Shown: positions 9,244 through 18,424, counted from the first letter of the stretch. The stretch: DNA of 64,000 nt from Actinoplanes palleronii (GCF_016862315.1 NZ_BOMS01000041.1:1-64000), one strand, 5' to 3'. Translations and numbers: made by a program. Notes: generated by a model not told the origin, from the letters alone.

Positions 9244-10365
9244 TCAGAGGAGGACGAGGTCGTCGCGGTGGACGACCTCTCGTTCATAGCCCGGCCCGAG
9301 CGCCGCGGCCAACTCCGGAGTGGAGCGTCCGAGCAGCGCGGGGATCTCCACGGCGTCGTAGTTGACCAGCCCGCGGGCCACCGGCGTGCCGGAACCCGCG
9401 TCCACCAGGTCGACCGGGTCGCCGGCCGCGAACGACCCGTCCACCGCGGTGATCCCGGCGGCCAGCAGCGACTTGCGCCGGGCCACCACCGCGGCCACCG
9501 CGCCCTCGTCCAGGTGCAGGCGGCCGCGCGGCGCGGTGGCGTGCGCCAGCCAGTACAGCCGGGCGGCGGGCCGGGTCGCGGCGGCCTCGAAGAGCGTGCC
9601 CACCTCGTCGCCGGCCAGCGCGGCCGAGGCCAGCGGCGCGGCGGTCAGCACCACCGGGATGCCGAAGCCGGTGGCGATCCGGGCCGCCTCGACCTTGGTG
9701 ACCATGCCGCCGGTGCCGACGCCGGCCTTGCCGGCCGCGCCGATCGTCACCCCGGCCAGGTCGGCGTCGCTGCGGACCAGCGGGATCCGCACCGAGGCCG
9801 GGTCGGACGGGCTGCCGGTGTAGAGCGCGTCCACATCGGAGAGCAGCACCAGCAGGTCGGCGTCGACAAGCGCGGCGACCAGCGCGGCCAGCCGGTCGTT
9901 GTCGCCGAACCGGATCTCCTCGGTGGCCACCGTGTCGTTCTCGTTGACGATCGGCAGCGCGCCCAGGTCGAGCAGTTTCCGCAGCGTCCGATAGGCGTTG
10001 CGGTAGTGCGCCCGCCGGGTCACGTCGTCGACGGTGAGCAGCACCTGGGCCACGGTCAGGCCGTGCCGGGCGAAACCGGCGGTGTATCGCCCGATCAGCA
10101 GGCCCTGGCCGACCGCGGCGGCGGCCTGCTGGGTGGCCAGGTCGCGCGGGCGGCGGCGCAGCTGCAGCGGGGCGAGCCCGGCGGCGATCGCGCCGCTGGA
10201 GACCAGGACGACCTCACGACCCGCGCCGGCCAGCCCGCCCAGGACGTCGACGAGGGTGTCCAGCCGCTGATCGTCGATGCCGCCCGACGCGGTGGTCAGC
10301 GAGGACGACCCCACCTTGACCACGATCCGGCGCGCGCCGGTCACCAATTCCCGCACCCGGCCCAT
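9244..10365 (-). CDS. proB: Glutamate 5-kinase
   Basis: A 373-residue enzyme that phosphorylates glutamate, the first and normally proline-inhibited step of proline synthesis. The amino-acid kinase domain starts with [10 protein letters not shown] and includes IVNENDTV. The C-terminal part is a PUA domain, as in longer bacterial ProB proteins. ATG at 10365 is chosen because AGGCGG lies 9 nt upstream and the conserved family start (MGRVRELV) fits; an in-frame start 20 codons earlier would run into the divergent promoter region. It is transcribed with proA. Confidence 0.95.
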   Translation of the reverse strand: MGRVRELVTGARRIVVKVGSSSLTTASGGIDDQRLDTLVDVLGGLAGAGREVVLVSSGAIAAGLAPLQLRRRPRDLATQQAAAAVGQGLLIGRYTAGFARHGLTVAQVLLTVDDVTRRAHYRNAYRTLRKLLDLGALPIVNENDTVATEEIRFGDNDRLAALVAALVDADLLVLLSDVDALYTGSPSDPASVRIPLVRSDADLAGVTIGAAGKAGVGTGGMVTKVEAARIATGFGIPVVLTAAPLASAALAGDEVGTLFEAAATRPAARLYWLAHATAPRGRLHLDEGAVAAVVARRKSLLAAGITAVDGSFAAGDPVDLVDAGSGTPVARGLVNYDAVEIPALLGRSTPELAAALGPGYEREVVHRDDLVLL

Positions 10366-10404
10366 TGTGCTCGGCCGCCTCGCGAAGATCCGTGTCCGAT
10401 CCCA

Positions 10405-10418
10405 TATCGTGGCCGGTG
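10405..10418 (+). promoter_or_regulatory. Leaderless-type -10 for the ATL gene
   Basis: TATCGT (10405-10410) lies 8 nt before the ATG at 10419, the arrangement seen for leaderless actinobacterial transcripts. No Shine-Dalgarno sequence is visible. Confidence 0.45.
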
Positions 10419-10742
10419 ATGACACCGGAGGAGTACACCGAAGCGGTCCTGGCCCTCGTCGAGAGCATCCCGGAGGGCAAGGTGATGTCCTACGGGGCGG
10501 TCGCCGACGCGCTGGCCGAGCGGTCCGGGCGCAACTCGCCCCGGCTGATCGGCGGCATCATGTCCCGGCACGGCGGCGGGGTGCCGTGGCACCGGGTGGT
10601 GAACAGCGCCGGCCGGATGCCACCTGGCCACGAGCAGGAAGCGCGGGCGCGACTGCTGGCCGAGGGCGTACCGTTGCGCGGCGACCGGGTAGTGATCGAC
10701 AAGGCCGGGTGGACACCTGATGAAGACCGGACAGGCGAGTAA
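10419..10742 (+). CDS. Alkyltransferase-like (ATL) DNA-repair protein
   Basis: A 107-residue protein homologous to the DNA-binding domain of O6-alkylguanine-DNA alkyltransferase. The acceptor motif PCHRV is replaced by PWHRV, with W57 at the catalytic cysteine position. This substitution defines ATL proteins (Atl1 and YbaZ types), which bind O6-alkylguanine without removing the alkyl group and hand the lesion to nucleotide excision repair. The helix-turn-helix recognition segment (SYGAVADALAER through RLIGGIMSRH) is intact. The last 23 bp overlap the start of the methyltransferase gene, so the pair is co-transcribed. Confidence 0.9.
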   Translation: MTPEEYTEAVLALVESIPEGKVMSYGAVADALAERSGRNSPRLIGGIMSRHGGGVPWHRVVNSAGRMPPGHEQEARARLLAEGVPLRGDRVVIDKAGWTPDEDRTGE

Positions 10743-11523
10743 AACCGCGTACAGCGCGGCGCGGTATCGCGCTGCGCACCAGGTGCTGGAGCAGGGCTCG
10801 ATCTTCCGAGACCCGCTCGCCCTGCGCATTCTCGGCGGTGACGCGGAGGAGCTGCTGGCGGACGCGCCCCGGCGCGGGATGCGGCTGTTCATCGCGGCCC
10901 GGCACCGGTTCGCTGAGGATCACCTGGCGGCCGCGGTGGGCCGTGGGGTGCGGACCGCGGTGGTGCTGGGCGCCGGGCTGGACACGTTCGCGTACCGCAA
11001 CCCGCACCCGGCGCTTCAGGTGATCGAAATCGACCACCCGGACACGCAGGTGTGGAAGCAGCAGCGGCTGGCCGAGGCCGGGGTGAGCCGTCCGGCGAGC
11101 TTGCGCTACCTCGGCGTCGACTTCGAGCGGGAGAGCCTGGCCGACCGGCTCGACCTGGCCGAGCCCGCGTTCTTCCTGTGGCTCGGGGTGGTGCCGTACC
11201 TCTCGGCCGAGGGCTTCGCCGCGACCCTCAAACGGGTCGCCGACCGGCCCGGCAACGAGGTGGTCTTCGACTATGCCCAGTCGCCGGAGCGGATGCCGGC
11301 CGCGCGCCGGGCCGCCCTGGAGGAGCGGGCCGCCCGGGTCGCCAAGATCGGCGAACCGTGGCTCACCTTCTTCGAGCCCGAGGAGATCGCCGCCGACCTC
11401 GCCGGTCACGGCTTCGGCGAGATCGAGGACCTGGGCCCGTCCGGCCTGGCCGCCCGCTATTTCGACCGCCCGGACGTCCCTCCGGAAACCGCCGGCGGTC
11501 ACGTCCTGCACGCCCGCCGATAA
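10720..11523 (+). CDS. Class I SAM-dependent methyltransferase, leucine carboxyl methyltransferase-like
   Basis: A 267-residue protein with the hallmarks of the TIGR00027/LCM-related family common in actinobacteria: SKTAYSAARYRA at the N-terminus, FRDPLAL, the SAM-binding motif VVLGAGLDTFAYR and EIDHPDTQ. The natural methyl acceptor is unknown for most family members. It begins 23 bp inside the ATL gene in another frame. That coupling with a DNA-repair protein is unexplained, and the sequence does not show a nucleic acid substrate. Confidence 0.85.
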   Translation: MKTGQASKTAYSAARYRAAHQVLEQGSIFRDPLALRILGGDAEELLADAPRRGMRLFIAARHRFAEDHLAAAVGRGVRTAVVLGAGLDTFAYRNPHPALQVIEIDHPDTQVWKQQRLAEAGVSRPASLRYLGVDFERESLADRLDLAEPAFFLWLGVVPYLSAEGFAATLKRVADRPGNEVVFDYAQSPERMPAARRAALEERAARVAKIGEPWLTFFEPEEIAADLAGHGFGEIEDLGPSGLAARYFDRPDVPPETAGGHVLHARR

Positions 11524-11686
11524 AACCCTTTTCCGGTACGAGCGAGGAGCCCCCGCGTCAGGCCTCTCGGCCCACGCCCCCGCGCGTCCCGCGCGGCGTC
11601 CCGGCCGCTCCGGGCCGCGGCGCGGGTCCGGGTCACCCGCGCGAGCGCGGCCTCCGCGCTGATCCAGGCCGCGCCGCGGGTCGGGA

Positions 11687-12391
11687 TCACCTCAGGCCCG
11701 CGAACGCCGCCGTCGCCCGCATCTGCCACTCGAAGAACCCGCGCCGGTCCTCGTCGATCGAGTTGTTCAGCTGGCCGTACAGCTCCGTGCTGATCGCGCC
11801 GCAGAGGTGCACGAAGCCGTACATCGTCGCGCCGACCAGGTGAGCCGGGGTGTCCAGGCCGAACTGCGCCGCGACGGCCGCCAACTCCTCGCCGAACCGC
11901 CCGGCCGGCTGCCCCGGCACCGCAGGGAGCTCCCCCGCGGCGAGCGCGTCCCGCAGCACCCCGGCCAGCAGCATGATCACCCGGATCGCCGACTCGATGG
12001 TGTCCTGCGGCGCCTCGTACCCGGGGACCGGGCTGCCGTAGATCAGCGCCCACTGGTGCGGGTTGGCCACCGCCCAGTCGCGGACCGCGTGCGAGATCGC
12101 CACCCAGCGCTCGACCGGGGCCACCGCCGGCGACGAGGCCACCGTCGCGGCTGCGTCGGCCCGCGCCGCCGCCGCGCCGACCGCCTCGTACGCATCAATG
12201 ATCATCGCCGTGAGCAGCTCGTCACGGCTGGCGAAGTAGCGGTACACCGCGGACGAGGCCATCCCGAGATCGCGGGCGACGGCCCGTAACGAAAGGTTCG
12301 CCCCGTCGGTTGCCAGGTGGCGCTGGGCCACCTGCTTGATCTCTTCGGTCATCTCGGCCCGGACCCGGGCGCGCAGGTTGGCGGCAGTCAT
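11687..12391 (-). CDS. TetR-family transcriptional repressor
   Basis: A 234-residue regulator. The N-terminal helix-turn-helix is seen in LSLRAVARDLGM and SSAVYRYFASRDELL, and the C-terminal half is a TetR ligand domain of the type with a conserved W/F-rich end. It is divergent from the epimerase gene at 12493, with two copies of a palindromic operator in the 101-bp gap. It probably represses both itself and the epimerase and responds to an unknown small ligand. ATG at 12389-12391 gives the standard family start (MTAANLRARVRAEM). Confidence 0.9.
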   Translation of the reverse strand: MTAANLRARVRAEMTEEIKQVAQRHLATDGANLSLRAVARDLGMASSAVYRYFASRDELLTAMIIDAYEAVGAAAARADAAATVASSPAVAPVERWVAISHAVRDWAVANPHQWALIYGSPVPGYEAPQDTIESAIRVIMLLAGVLRDALAAGELPAVPGQPAGRFGEELAAVAAQFGLDTPAHLVGATMYGFVHLCGAISTELYGQLNNSIDEDRRGFFEWQMRATAAFAGLR

Positions 12392-12412
12392 GGGAACCAG
12401 TGTGCCACGACG

Positions 12413-12425
12413 AGAGCACTGCTCT
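12413..12425. promoter_or_regulatory. TetR operator 1
   Basis: The palindrome AGAGCA-C-TGCTCT has perfect 6-bp arms. It is shared with the second operator 54 bp away and lies near the tetR start. Confidence 0.7.
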
Positions 12426-12464
12426 TGCATGGCGGCGAGAAACGTGTAATCGTTGTCCTCAACA

Positions 12465-12479
12465 GAGAGCACTGCTCGC
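12465..12479. promoter_or_regulatory. TetR operator 2
   Basis: GAGCA-C-TGCTC (12467-12477) repeats the core of operator 1. It ends just before the AAGGAG ribosome binding site of the epimerase gene, where a bound repressor would block transcription. Confidence 0.7.
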
Positions 12480-12492
12480 AAAGGAGAACATC

Positions 12493-13419
12493 ATGACGCA
12501 CGTGATCATCGGTTCCGGTCCGATCGGCTCCGGGGTGGCCCGGATCCTGGCCGGGCAGGGTGAGCAGGTCCGGATCATCACGCGCAGCGGCAGCGGCCCG
12601 GAGCACCCGCTGATCGAGCGGGCCACCGCTGACGCGTCCGACGCACGCCGGCTCTCCGAGCTGTCCCAGGACGCCGAGGTGATCTACAACTGCGCGAACC
12701 CGAAATACACCGAGTGGGCCGACAAGTGGTTCCCGATGAACAACGCGATGATCGCCGCGGCCAAGGCGTCCGGCGCGGTCTACGCGATCACCGGCAACCT
12801 GTACGGCTACGGACCCCAGCCCGGCGGCCGGATGACCGAGGACAGCCCGCTCGCCGCCACCGGCCGCAAGGGCCGGATCCGGATCAAGATGTGGCAGGAC
12901 GCCCTGGCCAGCGGGGTCCGCACCATCGAAGCCCGCGCCTCGGACTACATCGGCGGCGGCGCGGTCAGCACGATCTCGGCCGTGCTGCTGCCCGCGATCA
13001 ATTCCGGTCGCGCGGCCTGGGCGCCGGCGAACGTCGACCTGCCGCACACGTTCAGCTACACCGGTGACATGGCCCGGACCCTGGTCACGCTGGCGCGCGA
13101 CGAGCGGGCGCACGGCCAGGCCTGGCACGTGCCCTCGCCCGCGCCGGTCTCGTTCCGGCAGCTGGCCGCGCGGTACTGCGAGCTGGCCGGTGTGCCCCAG
13201 GTCAAGGTGCACAGCCTGCCCCGGTTCGTGATGCGCACGGCCGGTGTCGCCGTGCCGATGGCCCGCGAGCTGGCCGAGATGGACTACCAGTTCTACGCGC
13301 CGTTCGAGATGGACAGCTCGCGCACCGAGCGCACGTTCGGCCTCACCCCGACCGACCTGGACGTGGCCCTGCGCGAGACGGCTGCCGACGCCGAGGCGAC
13401 AGCGGCCCGCAAGATGTGA
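12493..13419 (+). CDS. NAD-dependent epimerase/dehydratase family protein
   Basis: A 308-residue short-chain-dehydrogenase-type protein of the extended/atypical class. The Rossmann glycine motif GSGPIGSG is at the N-terminus, NCANPKY occupies the usual beta4 region, and NLYGYGP takes the position of the YxxxK active-site strand. AAGGAG ends 6 nt before the ATG. It is divergent from a TetR gene and preceded by a matching operator, so it is probably ligand-inducible. Substrate is unknown. Similar TetR/epimerase pairs in actinomycetes are not well characterised. Confidence 0.8.
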   Translation: MTHVIIGSGPIGSGVARILAGQGEQVRIITRSGSGPEHPLIERATADASDARRLSELSQDAEVIYNCANPKYTEWADKWFPMNNAMIAAAKASGAVYAITGNLYGYGPQPGGRMTEDSPLAATGRKGRIRIKMWQDALASGVRTIEARASDYIGGGAVSTISAVLLPAINSGRAAWAPANVDLPHTFSYTGDMARTLVTLARDERAHGQAWHVPSPAPVSFRQLAARYCELAGVPQVKVHSLPRFVMRTAGVAVPMARELAEMDYQFYAPFEMDSSRTERTFGLTPTDLDVALRETAADAEATAARKM

Positions 13420-13452
13420 GCGCAGGAAAAGCCCGCGAGATGTGACGACCGA

Positions 13453-14844
13453 TCAGAGCAGCAGACCGACGCCACCGCGCCGTGGGTCACCGGCCGCACC
13501 GGCCTGGCCCACGGCGGTGACGCCGCCGAAGTAGTGGTTCAGGTCCGGCCACTCGACCACCTGCCACCCGGCGGCCCGCAGCGCGGCCAGCTCGGCCGGA
13601 TCGCAGCCGTACTCCGCGTGGATGGTGTCCTCCACCGCGTGGAACCGGGGCCGGGCGATCGCGTCCGCCACGTCCAGCCCGTCCACCAGCACCCCGAGCA
13701 GCGTGTCCACCAGCGCCGTACGGATCCGGGACGCTCCCGCCGACCCGGCCGCCACCGCCAGCCCGTCATCCGGCCCGACCACCACGAGCGGGCACATGTA
13801 CGACGACATCCGCCGCCCCGGCACCAGATCGTCGGTGAGCAGCTCTCCCTCGCCGAGCATCGAGTTGAGGTTTATCCCCAGCCCGGGCAGCCACACCCCG
13901 GCGCCCAGCCCGAGCGTCGTGGTGATCACGCAGGCGTTGCCCTCCGGGTCGACCACCGAGACGTTTGTGGTGTCGCCGAGTCGCTGCCCCCCGATGTTCC
14001 GCAGCGCCGAGGCCACCCCGACGGCCCGGCCCGGCCGGGTCAGGTCGACCGGCAGCGTGCCGATGGTGTCCACCGTCCGATTCAGGTCATGCCTGGCGCA
14101 CACGCGGTATCCGGCCAGCTCGGCGTGGTCCACCGGCGCCTCGGCGACCCGGTAGCTGGACAGGTCGGCCGGTCCGAGCGTGCCACCGGCCGCGCGCACC
14201 GTGGTCACCATCAGATCCGCGTACTCCCCGGTGTAGAACACCTCCGGGCCGTCCGTCGCGAGAGCGTCCATGGCGGTGGACAGGCCCTGGTGGAAGAGCA
14301 GTTCGTCGCTCTCCAGCAGCCGGCCGCCGGGCTGGTACGGCGTCGCGCCGGCGCCGTACGCCAGGGCCGGCGCGCACGATCTCAGGGTCTGCGCGTGCGC
14401 GGCCGGCAGCAGCACGCCGGTCCGGGCCAGGCCGGCCGCCGGGGCGACCACCTCGGGCCAGGGCAGCCGGCCCCAGCGCCGGTGCACCTCGCCGAGCCCG
14501 GCCGGCACGCCCGGCACCGCCACGCTGGCCCCGCCGATCGAGTAGATCTGTGGCAGCCCGCCGAAGAACACGTCGACCGCGACCATCGGTTCCGGCTTCC
14601 GGTCGTTGTCCAGGCCTGGCACCGCGACGAAGAAGTCCAGGCAGGTGACTTCACCGGTGCGCGCATCGAAGAACGTGGCGAACCCGCCGCCACCGATCCC
14701 GGTGTAGATCGTCTCGGCGACGCAGCAGGCCAGGACCGCGGCGACCGCCGCGTCGGCGGCAGAGCCGCCCGCTTCGAGGATCCGCACCCCGGTGCGAGCG
14801 GTTGCCGGATGGCTCGCGGCGACGCCGGCCGCAACGCTTTCCAT
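13453..14844 (-). CDS. Gamma-glutamyltransferase family protein
   Basis: A 463-residue Ntn-hydrolase of the gamma-glutamyltranspeptidase family. The conserved GIGGGGF region is present, the autoprocessing and nucleophile motif TTNVSVVD contains T292, and a later SSYMCP segment corresponds to the family SSxxP loop. It is about 100 residues shorter than classical periplasmic enzymes and has no signal peptide, so it probably acts in the cytosol. Likely reactions are hydrolysis or transfer of gamma-glutamyl or related amides. A TACGCT hexamer lies 7 nt before the ATG, suggesting a leaderless mRNA. The gene is divergent from the MFS gene by 49 bp. Confidence 0.88.
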   Translation of the reverse strand: MESVAAGVAASHPATARTGVRILEAGGSAADAAVAAVLACCVAETIYTGIGGGGFATFFDARTGEVTCLDFFVAVPGLDNDRKPEPMVAVDVFFGGLPQIYSIGGASVAVPGVPAGLGEVHRRWGRLPWPEVVAPAAGLARTGVLLPAAHAQTLRSCAPALAYGAGATPYQPGGRLLESDELLFHQGLSTAMDALATDGPEVFYTGEYADLMVTTVRAAGGTLGPADLSSYRVAEAPVDHAELAGYRVCARHDLNRTVDTIGTLPVDLTRPGRAVGVASALRNIGGQRLGDTTNVSVVDPEGNACVITTTLGLGAGVWLPGLGINLNSMLGEGELLTDDLVPGRRMSSYMCPLVVVGPDDGLAVAAGSAGASRIRTALVDTLLGVLVDGLDVADAIARPRFHAVEDTIHAEYGCDPAELAALRAAGWQVVEWPDLNHYFGGVTAVGQAGAAGDPRRGGVGLLL

Positions 14845-14851
14845 GCGAGCG

Positions 14852-14857
14852 AGCGTA
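14852..14857 (-). promoter_or_regulatory. Leaderless-type -10 for the gamma-glutamyltransferase gene
   Basis: On the minus strand TACGCT is 7 nt before the ATG at 14844, with no Shine-Dalgarno sequence between. Confidence 0.45.
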
Positions 14858-14893
14858 GGCGGGAAGACCCGATCATGGTTACGATGCGCGTCG

Positions 14894-16225
14894 ATGACGC
14901 CCGCCGGTCCCTCTCCCGTGGTAACCCAGGCGAGTGGCCTGCCCAGACGTGTTTTGGCTGGGTATGCCCTCGGGTCCCTGGTCACGGGCGCCTTCGGTAC
15001 GGTGCCCGGATTGTTGCTTCTGCCGTATCTGACCGACACGCTGGGTGTCGCGGCGGGCGTATCCGGCCTGCTCGTGCTGCTGCCGAAGGCGTGGGACGTA
15101 GTGGTCAACCCGCTCGCCGGGCGGCTCTCCGACCGCAGTGGTACCCGCCGTCCTTTCCTCCTTGTCGCGGGACTATTGCTGGGCGTACTGTTTGCGGCCA
15201 TCTTCGCGGCGCCGTTCTCCGGTGGCGCGGCGTCCGGCGCGTACGTCGCGATCGCCTTCCTCACGGCGGCTACCGCTTACGCGTTCTTCCAGGTCCCGTA
15301 CGTCGCGATGCCCGCCGAACTCACCGACGGCTACGCGGAGCGGACCCGCCTGATGACCTGGCGGGTCGCGGTTCTGGCCCTGGCCATCCTGATCTCCGGC
15401 GCGCTGGCGCCGCTCGTCGTGGAGGCGACCGGCGGCGGCCGGGCCGGACACCGGTGGTCCGGGTTGTTCGTCGGCCTGCTGATCGTCGTGGGCACTCTTG
15501 CGACCTTTTTCGGTACGCGTGGAGCCGAGTCCCGCACCGCTCGGGACGCCGAACCGAGCCTCGTCGCCCAGCTCCGGGTCGCCTCCGCGAACGCGCCGTT
15601 CCGCGCGCTGCTGCTGTGCTGGATCGTGCAGGCCGCCGGGATCGGCACGATGCTCGCCGGGGTCCAGTTCTTCGCCGACCACGTGTTGCGCCAGGACGCC
15701 GGTGGGACGTTCCTCTTCGCCGCGTTCGTCGGCCCCGCGCTGCTGGTCATGCCGCTCTGGACGGCGATCGGCAAGCGCCACGGCAAGCTGCGCTCGCTGA
15801 TCGCGGCCTCGCTGCTCTTCGCGACCGGCGCGTTGGTCCTGCTCGCCTCCCCGGCACTGCCCGCGCTCGTCGTCTACCTGGTCGTCGCGCTGATCGGCGC
15901 CGGGTACGCCGGCCAGCAGGTGTTCGCGATGTCGATGCTGCCGGACTGCATCGCCTACGACACCGCGCGCACCGGCCGCCGCCAGGCCGGTGTCTTCACC
16001 GGGCTGTGGACCGCCGGGGAGACCCTCGGCCTGGCCCTCGGCCCCGGCATCTACGCCCTGGTCCTGCAGGTTTTCGGTTACGTTTCGTCGGCGACCGGCG
16101 AGGCCGCGGCGCAGGACTCGACGGCCCGGCTCGGTGTGCTGCTCGGCTTCACCATCATCCCGGCGGTGCTGGTCGGCGTCGCGGTGCTGCTGCTGCGCGG
16201 GTACCAGGAGAGGATCGCGAAATGA
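14894..16225 (+). CDS. MFS transporter, GPH/MelB-like cation symporter family
   Basis: A 443-residue protein with about twelve hydrophobic segments. The signature near PKAWDVVVNPLAGRLSDRS matches the glycoside-pentoside-hexuronide (MelB) branch of the major facilitator superfamily, with a second characteristic stretch DCIAYDTARTGRRQAG in the C-terminal half. A sugar or amino-sugar-type substrate with Na+ or H+ coupling is the family expectation. The stop overlaps the start of the PLP enzyme gene (ATGA), so transporter and enzyme are co-translated and may serve one pathway. ATG at 14894 leaves a short divergent promoter to the gamma-glutamyltransferase gene. Confidence 0.85.
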   Translation: MTPAGPSPVVTQASGLPRRVLAGYALGSLVTGAFGTVPGLLLLPYLTDTLGVAAGVSGLLVLLPKAWDVVVNPLAGRLSDRSGTRRPFLLVAGLLLGVLFAAIFAAPFSGGAASGAYVAIAFLTAATAYAFFQVPYVAMPAELTDGYAERTRLMTWRVAVLALAILISGALAPLVVEATGGGRAGHRWSGLFVGLLIVVGTLATFFGTRGAESRTARDAEPSLVAQLRVASANAPFRALLLCWIVQAAGIGTMLAGVQFFADHVLRQDAGGTFLFAAFVGPALLVMPLWTAIGKRHGKLRSLIAASLLFATGALVLLASPALPALVVYLVVALIGAGYAGQQVFAMSMLPDCIAYDTARTGRRQAGVFTGLWTAGETLGLALGPGIYALVLQVFGYVSSATGEAAAQDSTARLGVLLGFTIIPAVLVGVAVLLLRGYQERIAK

Positions 16226-17667
16226 TCGACGCGCTTCCCGGGAAGGGTGTGCCCGCCGACCAGATCCTGGCCGAGTTGCGGGGGCTGCGCGGCGGCGACC
16301 TGCCCACCCACGGCGGCCGGCTCTTCGCCTACGTCTACGACCCGGCCCTGGACGGCCTGGACGAGCTGGCCCGTGCCGCGCACGCCGTCTCCGCCTCGGT
16401 CAACGGGCTCGACCCGACCGCGTTCCCGTCCCTGCTCGCGATGGAGAACGCGCTGGTCGGGGCGGCCGCCAAGCTGCTCGGCGGCAACGCCGGCACGGTC
16501 GGCAGCGTGACCAGCGGTGGCACCGAGTCACTGATCCTCGCGGTGAAGGCGGCCCGGGACGCGCACCCCGAGGTGGCGAACCCGAGGCTGGTGGTGCCGT
16601 CCACCGCGCACGCCGCGTTCGCCAAGGCCGCGCACTACCTGCGGGTCGCGCTTGACGTCGTACCGGTAAAAGATCTTCGGGCGGACCCGGCGGCGATGGC
16701 CGCCGTGATCGGACCGGAAACCGTGCTGATCGCGGCCTCCGCCCCGTCCTACGCGCACGGTGTGGTCGACCCGATCCCGGAGATCGCCGCGATCGCGGAA
16801 GAACGCGGCGTGCGGTTCCACGTCGACGCCTGCTTCGGCGGCTGGATCCTGCCCTACCTGCGGCGGCTCGGCGCCGACCTGCCCGACTTCGACCTGAGCC
16901 TGCCCGGCGTCACCAGCATCTCGGTCGACCTGCACAAGTACGCCTACGCGCCGAAGGGCGTGTCGATCCTGCTGCACGCGACCGAGGAGCTGCGCCGCCC
17001 GCAGTACTTCGCCTACGCGGACTGGCCCGGCTACACGATGATCAACCCGGTGATCTCGTCCACCCGCTCCGGCGGGCCGATCGCCGCGGCCCTCGCCACG
17101 CTGCGCTCGATCGGCGACGAGGGATATCTCGGCCTGGCGGCCTCGACCCGGGAAGCGGTCCGCATTCTCAGCGACGCGGTCACGGCCGTCGACGGCATTT
17201 TCCTGTACGCGCCGGCCGAGACCAGCGTGGTCTGCCTCGGCTCGGACGGCGTCGACCTGTTCGTGCTCGCCGACGAGCTGGCCGCGCGCGGCTGGCACAC
17301 CCAGCCCCAGATGGCGTACCGGGAACTCGAACCCACCATCCACCTGACGGTGACCGCCGCGGTCCGGGCCACCGCCGAGTCGTTCGCCCCGGACCTGGCC
17401 GACGCCGTCGCGGCCACCCGCGCCCGCGGCCCGATCGCGCTGCCGGACCTGCCGCCGCTCACCCCGGAGATGATCACCCCGGCCCTGGTCGCCGAGCTGG
17501 CGGCCGGCCTGGGCCTGGACGGCGGCGACTTCAGCCGGATGGCGCCGGTGAACGCCCTGCTGAACGCGGCACCGCCGGCCCTGCGCGAGGCGTTGCTGAC
17601 CGGCTTCCTCAGCCTCCTGCAGCGCCCGGCCGCGCTGACCGAGCCCCACCCGGATGCGTTAGGTTGA
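16222..17667 (+). CDS. PLP-dependent decarboxylase/sphingosine-1-phosphate-lyase-like enzyme
   Basis: A 481-residue fold-type I PLP enzyme of the group II decarboxylase superfamily, closest in motif to sphingosine-1-phosphate lyases. The cofactor lysine is K239 in [13 protein letters not shown], next to H238. [10 protein letters not shown] binds the phosphate, and [10 protein letters not shown] carries the ring-nitrogen aspartate. Family members cleave phosphorylated long-chain bases or decarboxylate amino acids, and sequence alone does not decide between these. The ATG overlaps the MFS stop by 4 bp, and the gene ends 4 bp before nuoB. Confidence 0.87.
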   Translation: MIDALPGKGVPADQILAELRGLRGGDLPTHGGRLFAYVYDPALDGLDELARAAHAVSASVNGLDPTAFPSLLAMENALVGAAAKLLGGNAGTVGSVTSGGTESLILAVKAARDAHPEVANPRLVVPSTAHAAFAKAAHYLRVALDVVPVKDLRADPAAMAAVIGPETVLIAASAPSYAHGVVDPIPEIAAIAEERGVRFHVDACFGGWILPYLRRLGADLPDFDLSLPGVTSISVDLHKYAYAPKGVSILLHATEELRRPQYFAYADWPGYTMINPVISSTRSGGPIAAALATLRSIGDEGYLGLAASTREAVRILSDAVTAVDGIFLYAPAETSVVCLGSDGVDLFVLADELAARGWHTQPQMAYRELEPTIHLTVTAAVRATAESFAPDLADAVAATRARGPIALPDLPPLTPEMITPALVAELAAGLGLDGGDFSRMAPVNALLNAAPPALREALLTGFLSLLQRPAALTEPHPDALG

Positions 17668-17671
17668 CCCG
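17660..17671 (+). promoter_or_regulatory. Leaderless-type -10 for nuoB
   Basis: TAGGTT (17660-17665) lies 6 nt before the nuoB ATG and overlaps the stop of the upstream gene. nuoB may therefore have its own promoter. Confidence 0.4.
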
Positions 17672-18211
17672 ATGGCCCTACCTGGAGTGCTCGGTGAACC
17701 CATCCGGTTCGTGCTGAACTGGGGTCGCCGCTATTCGCTCTGGGTCTTCAACTTCGGCCTGGCCTGCTGCGCGATCGAGTTCATCGCGTCCAGCATGAGC
17801 CGGCACGACTTCATGCGGCTGGGCGTCATCCCGTTCGCGCACGGCCCGCGCCAGGCCGACCTGATGGTCGTCTCGGGCACGGTCACCGACAAGATGGCGC
17901 CGGCCATCAAGCGCCTCTACGACCAGATGCCCGAGCCGAAATACGTCATCTCGTTCGGCTCCTGCTCCAACTGCGGCGGCCCGTACTGGGATTCGTACTC
18001 GGTCACCAAGGGCGTCGACCAGATCATCCCGGTCGACGTCTACGTCCCGGGCTGCCCGCCCCGCCCGGAAGCCCTGCTGCACGGCATCCTCCGCCTGCAG
18101 GAGAAGATCGCCGCCGAGCAGTCCGGCCTGGGCGGCGTCTCCCGCCCGGACCCCCTGGCCAAGGACGCCGCCACCCTGACCGCCCCCCTGATCCCCCGCC
18201 CCACAGCCTGA
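17672..18211 (+). CDS. nuoB: NADH-quinone oxidoreductase subunit B
   Basis: A 179-residue NuoB, the subunit holding iron-sulfur cluster N2 next to the quinone site. Cluster ligands are present: the tandem cysteines C32 and C33, C98 in GSCSNCGG, and C128 in PGCPPRPE. The spacing matches the E. coli enzyme. The N-terminus is short and the C-terminus has a poorly conserved tail of about 30 residues. It is separated from nuoC by 3.1 kb holding a repeat array and three unrelated genes. Neither nuoA nor nuoD is next to it, so it probably belongs to a second, partial complex I set. Confidence 0.94.
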   Translation: MALPGVLGEPIRFVLNWGRRYSLWVFNFGLACCAIEFIASSMSRHDFMRLGVIPFAHGPRQADLMVVSGTVTDKMAPAIKRLYDQMPEPKYVISFGSCSNCGGPYWDSYSVTKGVDQIIPVDVYVPGCPPRPEALLHGILRLQEKIAAEQSGLGGVSRPDPLAKDAATLTAPLIPRPTA

Positions 18212-18215
18212 GCCC

Positions 18216-18386
18216 CTTGCGTGTGAAGTTGTGGTGCGCTCCGCACCCAAACTCCCCACGCTGGGTGCGTCACCCCCTTGCGTGTGAAGTTGTGGTGCGG
18301 TCCGCACCCAAACTCCCCACGCTGGGTCTGTCACCCCCTTGCGTGTGAAGTTGTGGTGCGGTCCGCACCCAAACTCCCCACGCTGG
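18216..18386. repeat. 61-bp tandem repeat, three units
   Basis: Units start at 18216, 18277 and 18338 and are nearly identical; the third is cut short before the next gene. Each unit holds a small palindrome. In units 2 and 3 it is GTGCGG-T-CCGCAC (18295-18307 and 18356-18368); in unit 1 it is weaker, with 5-bp arms. The 61-bp period is not a multiple of three, so the array is non-coding. It starts five bases after the nuoB stop. Confidence 0.9.
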
Positions 18387-18424
18387 GTGGGCACGAGATG
18401 GGGTTCGGGGTGGCTCGGCCGGGC

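Noticed and set aside
18216-18386. Possible CRISPR array
   Set aside because: The 61-bp units are contiguous with no unique spacers, and no cas genes are present.
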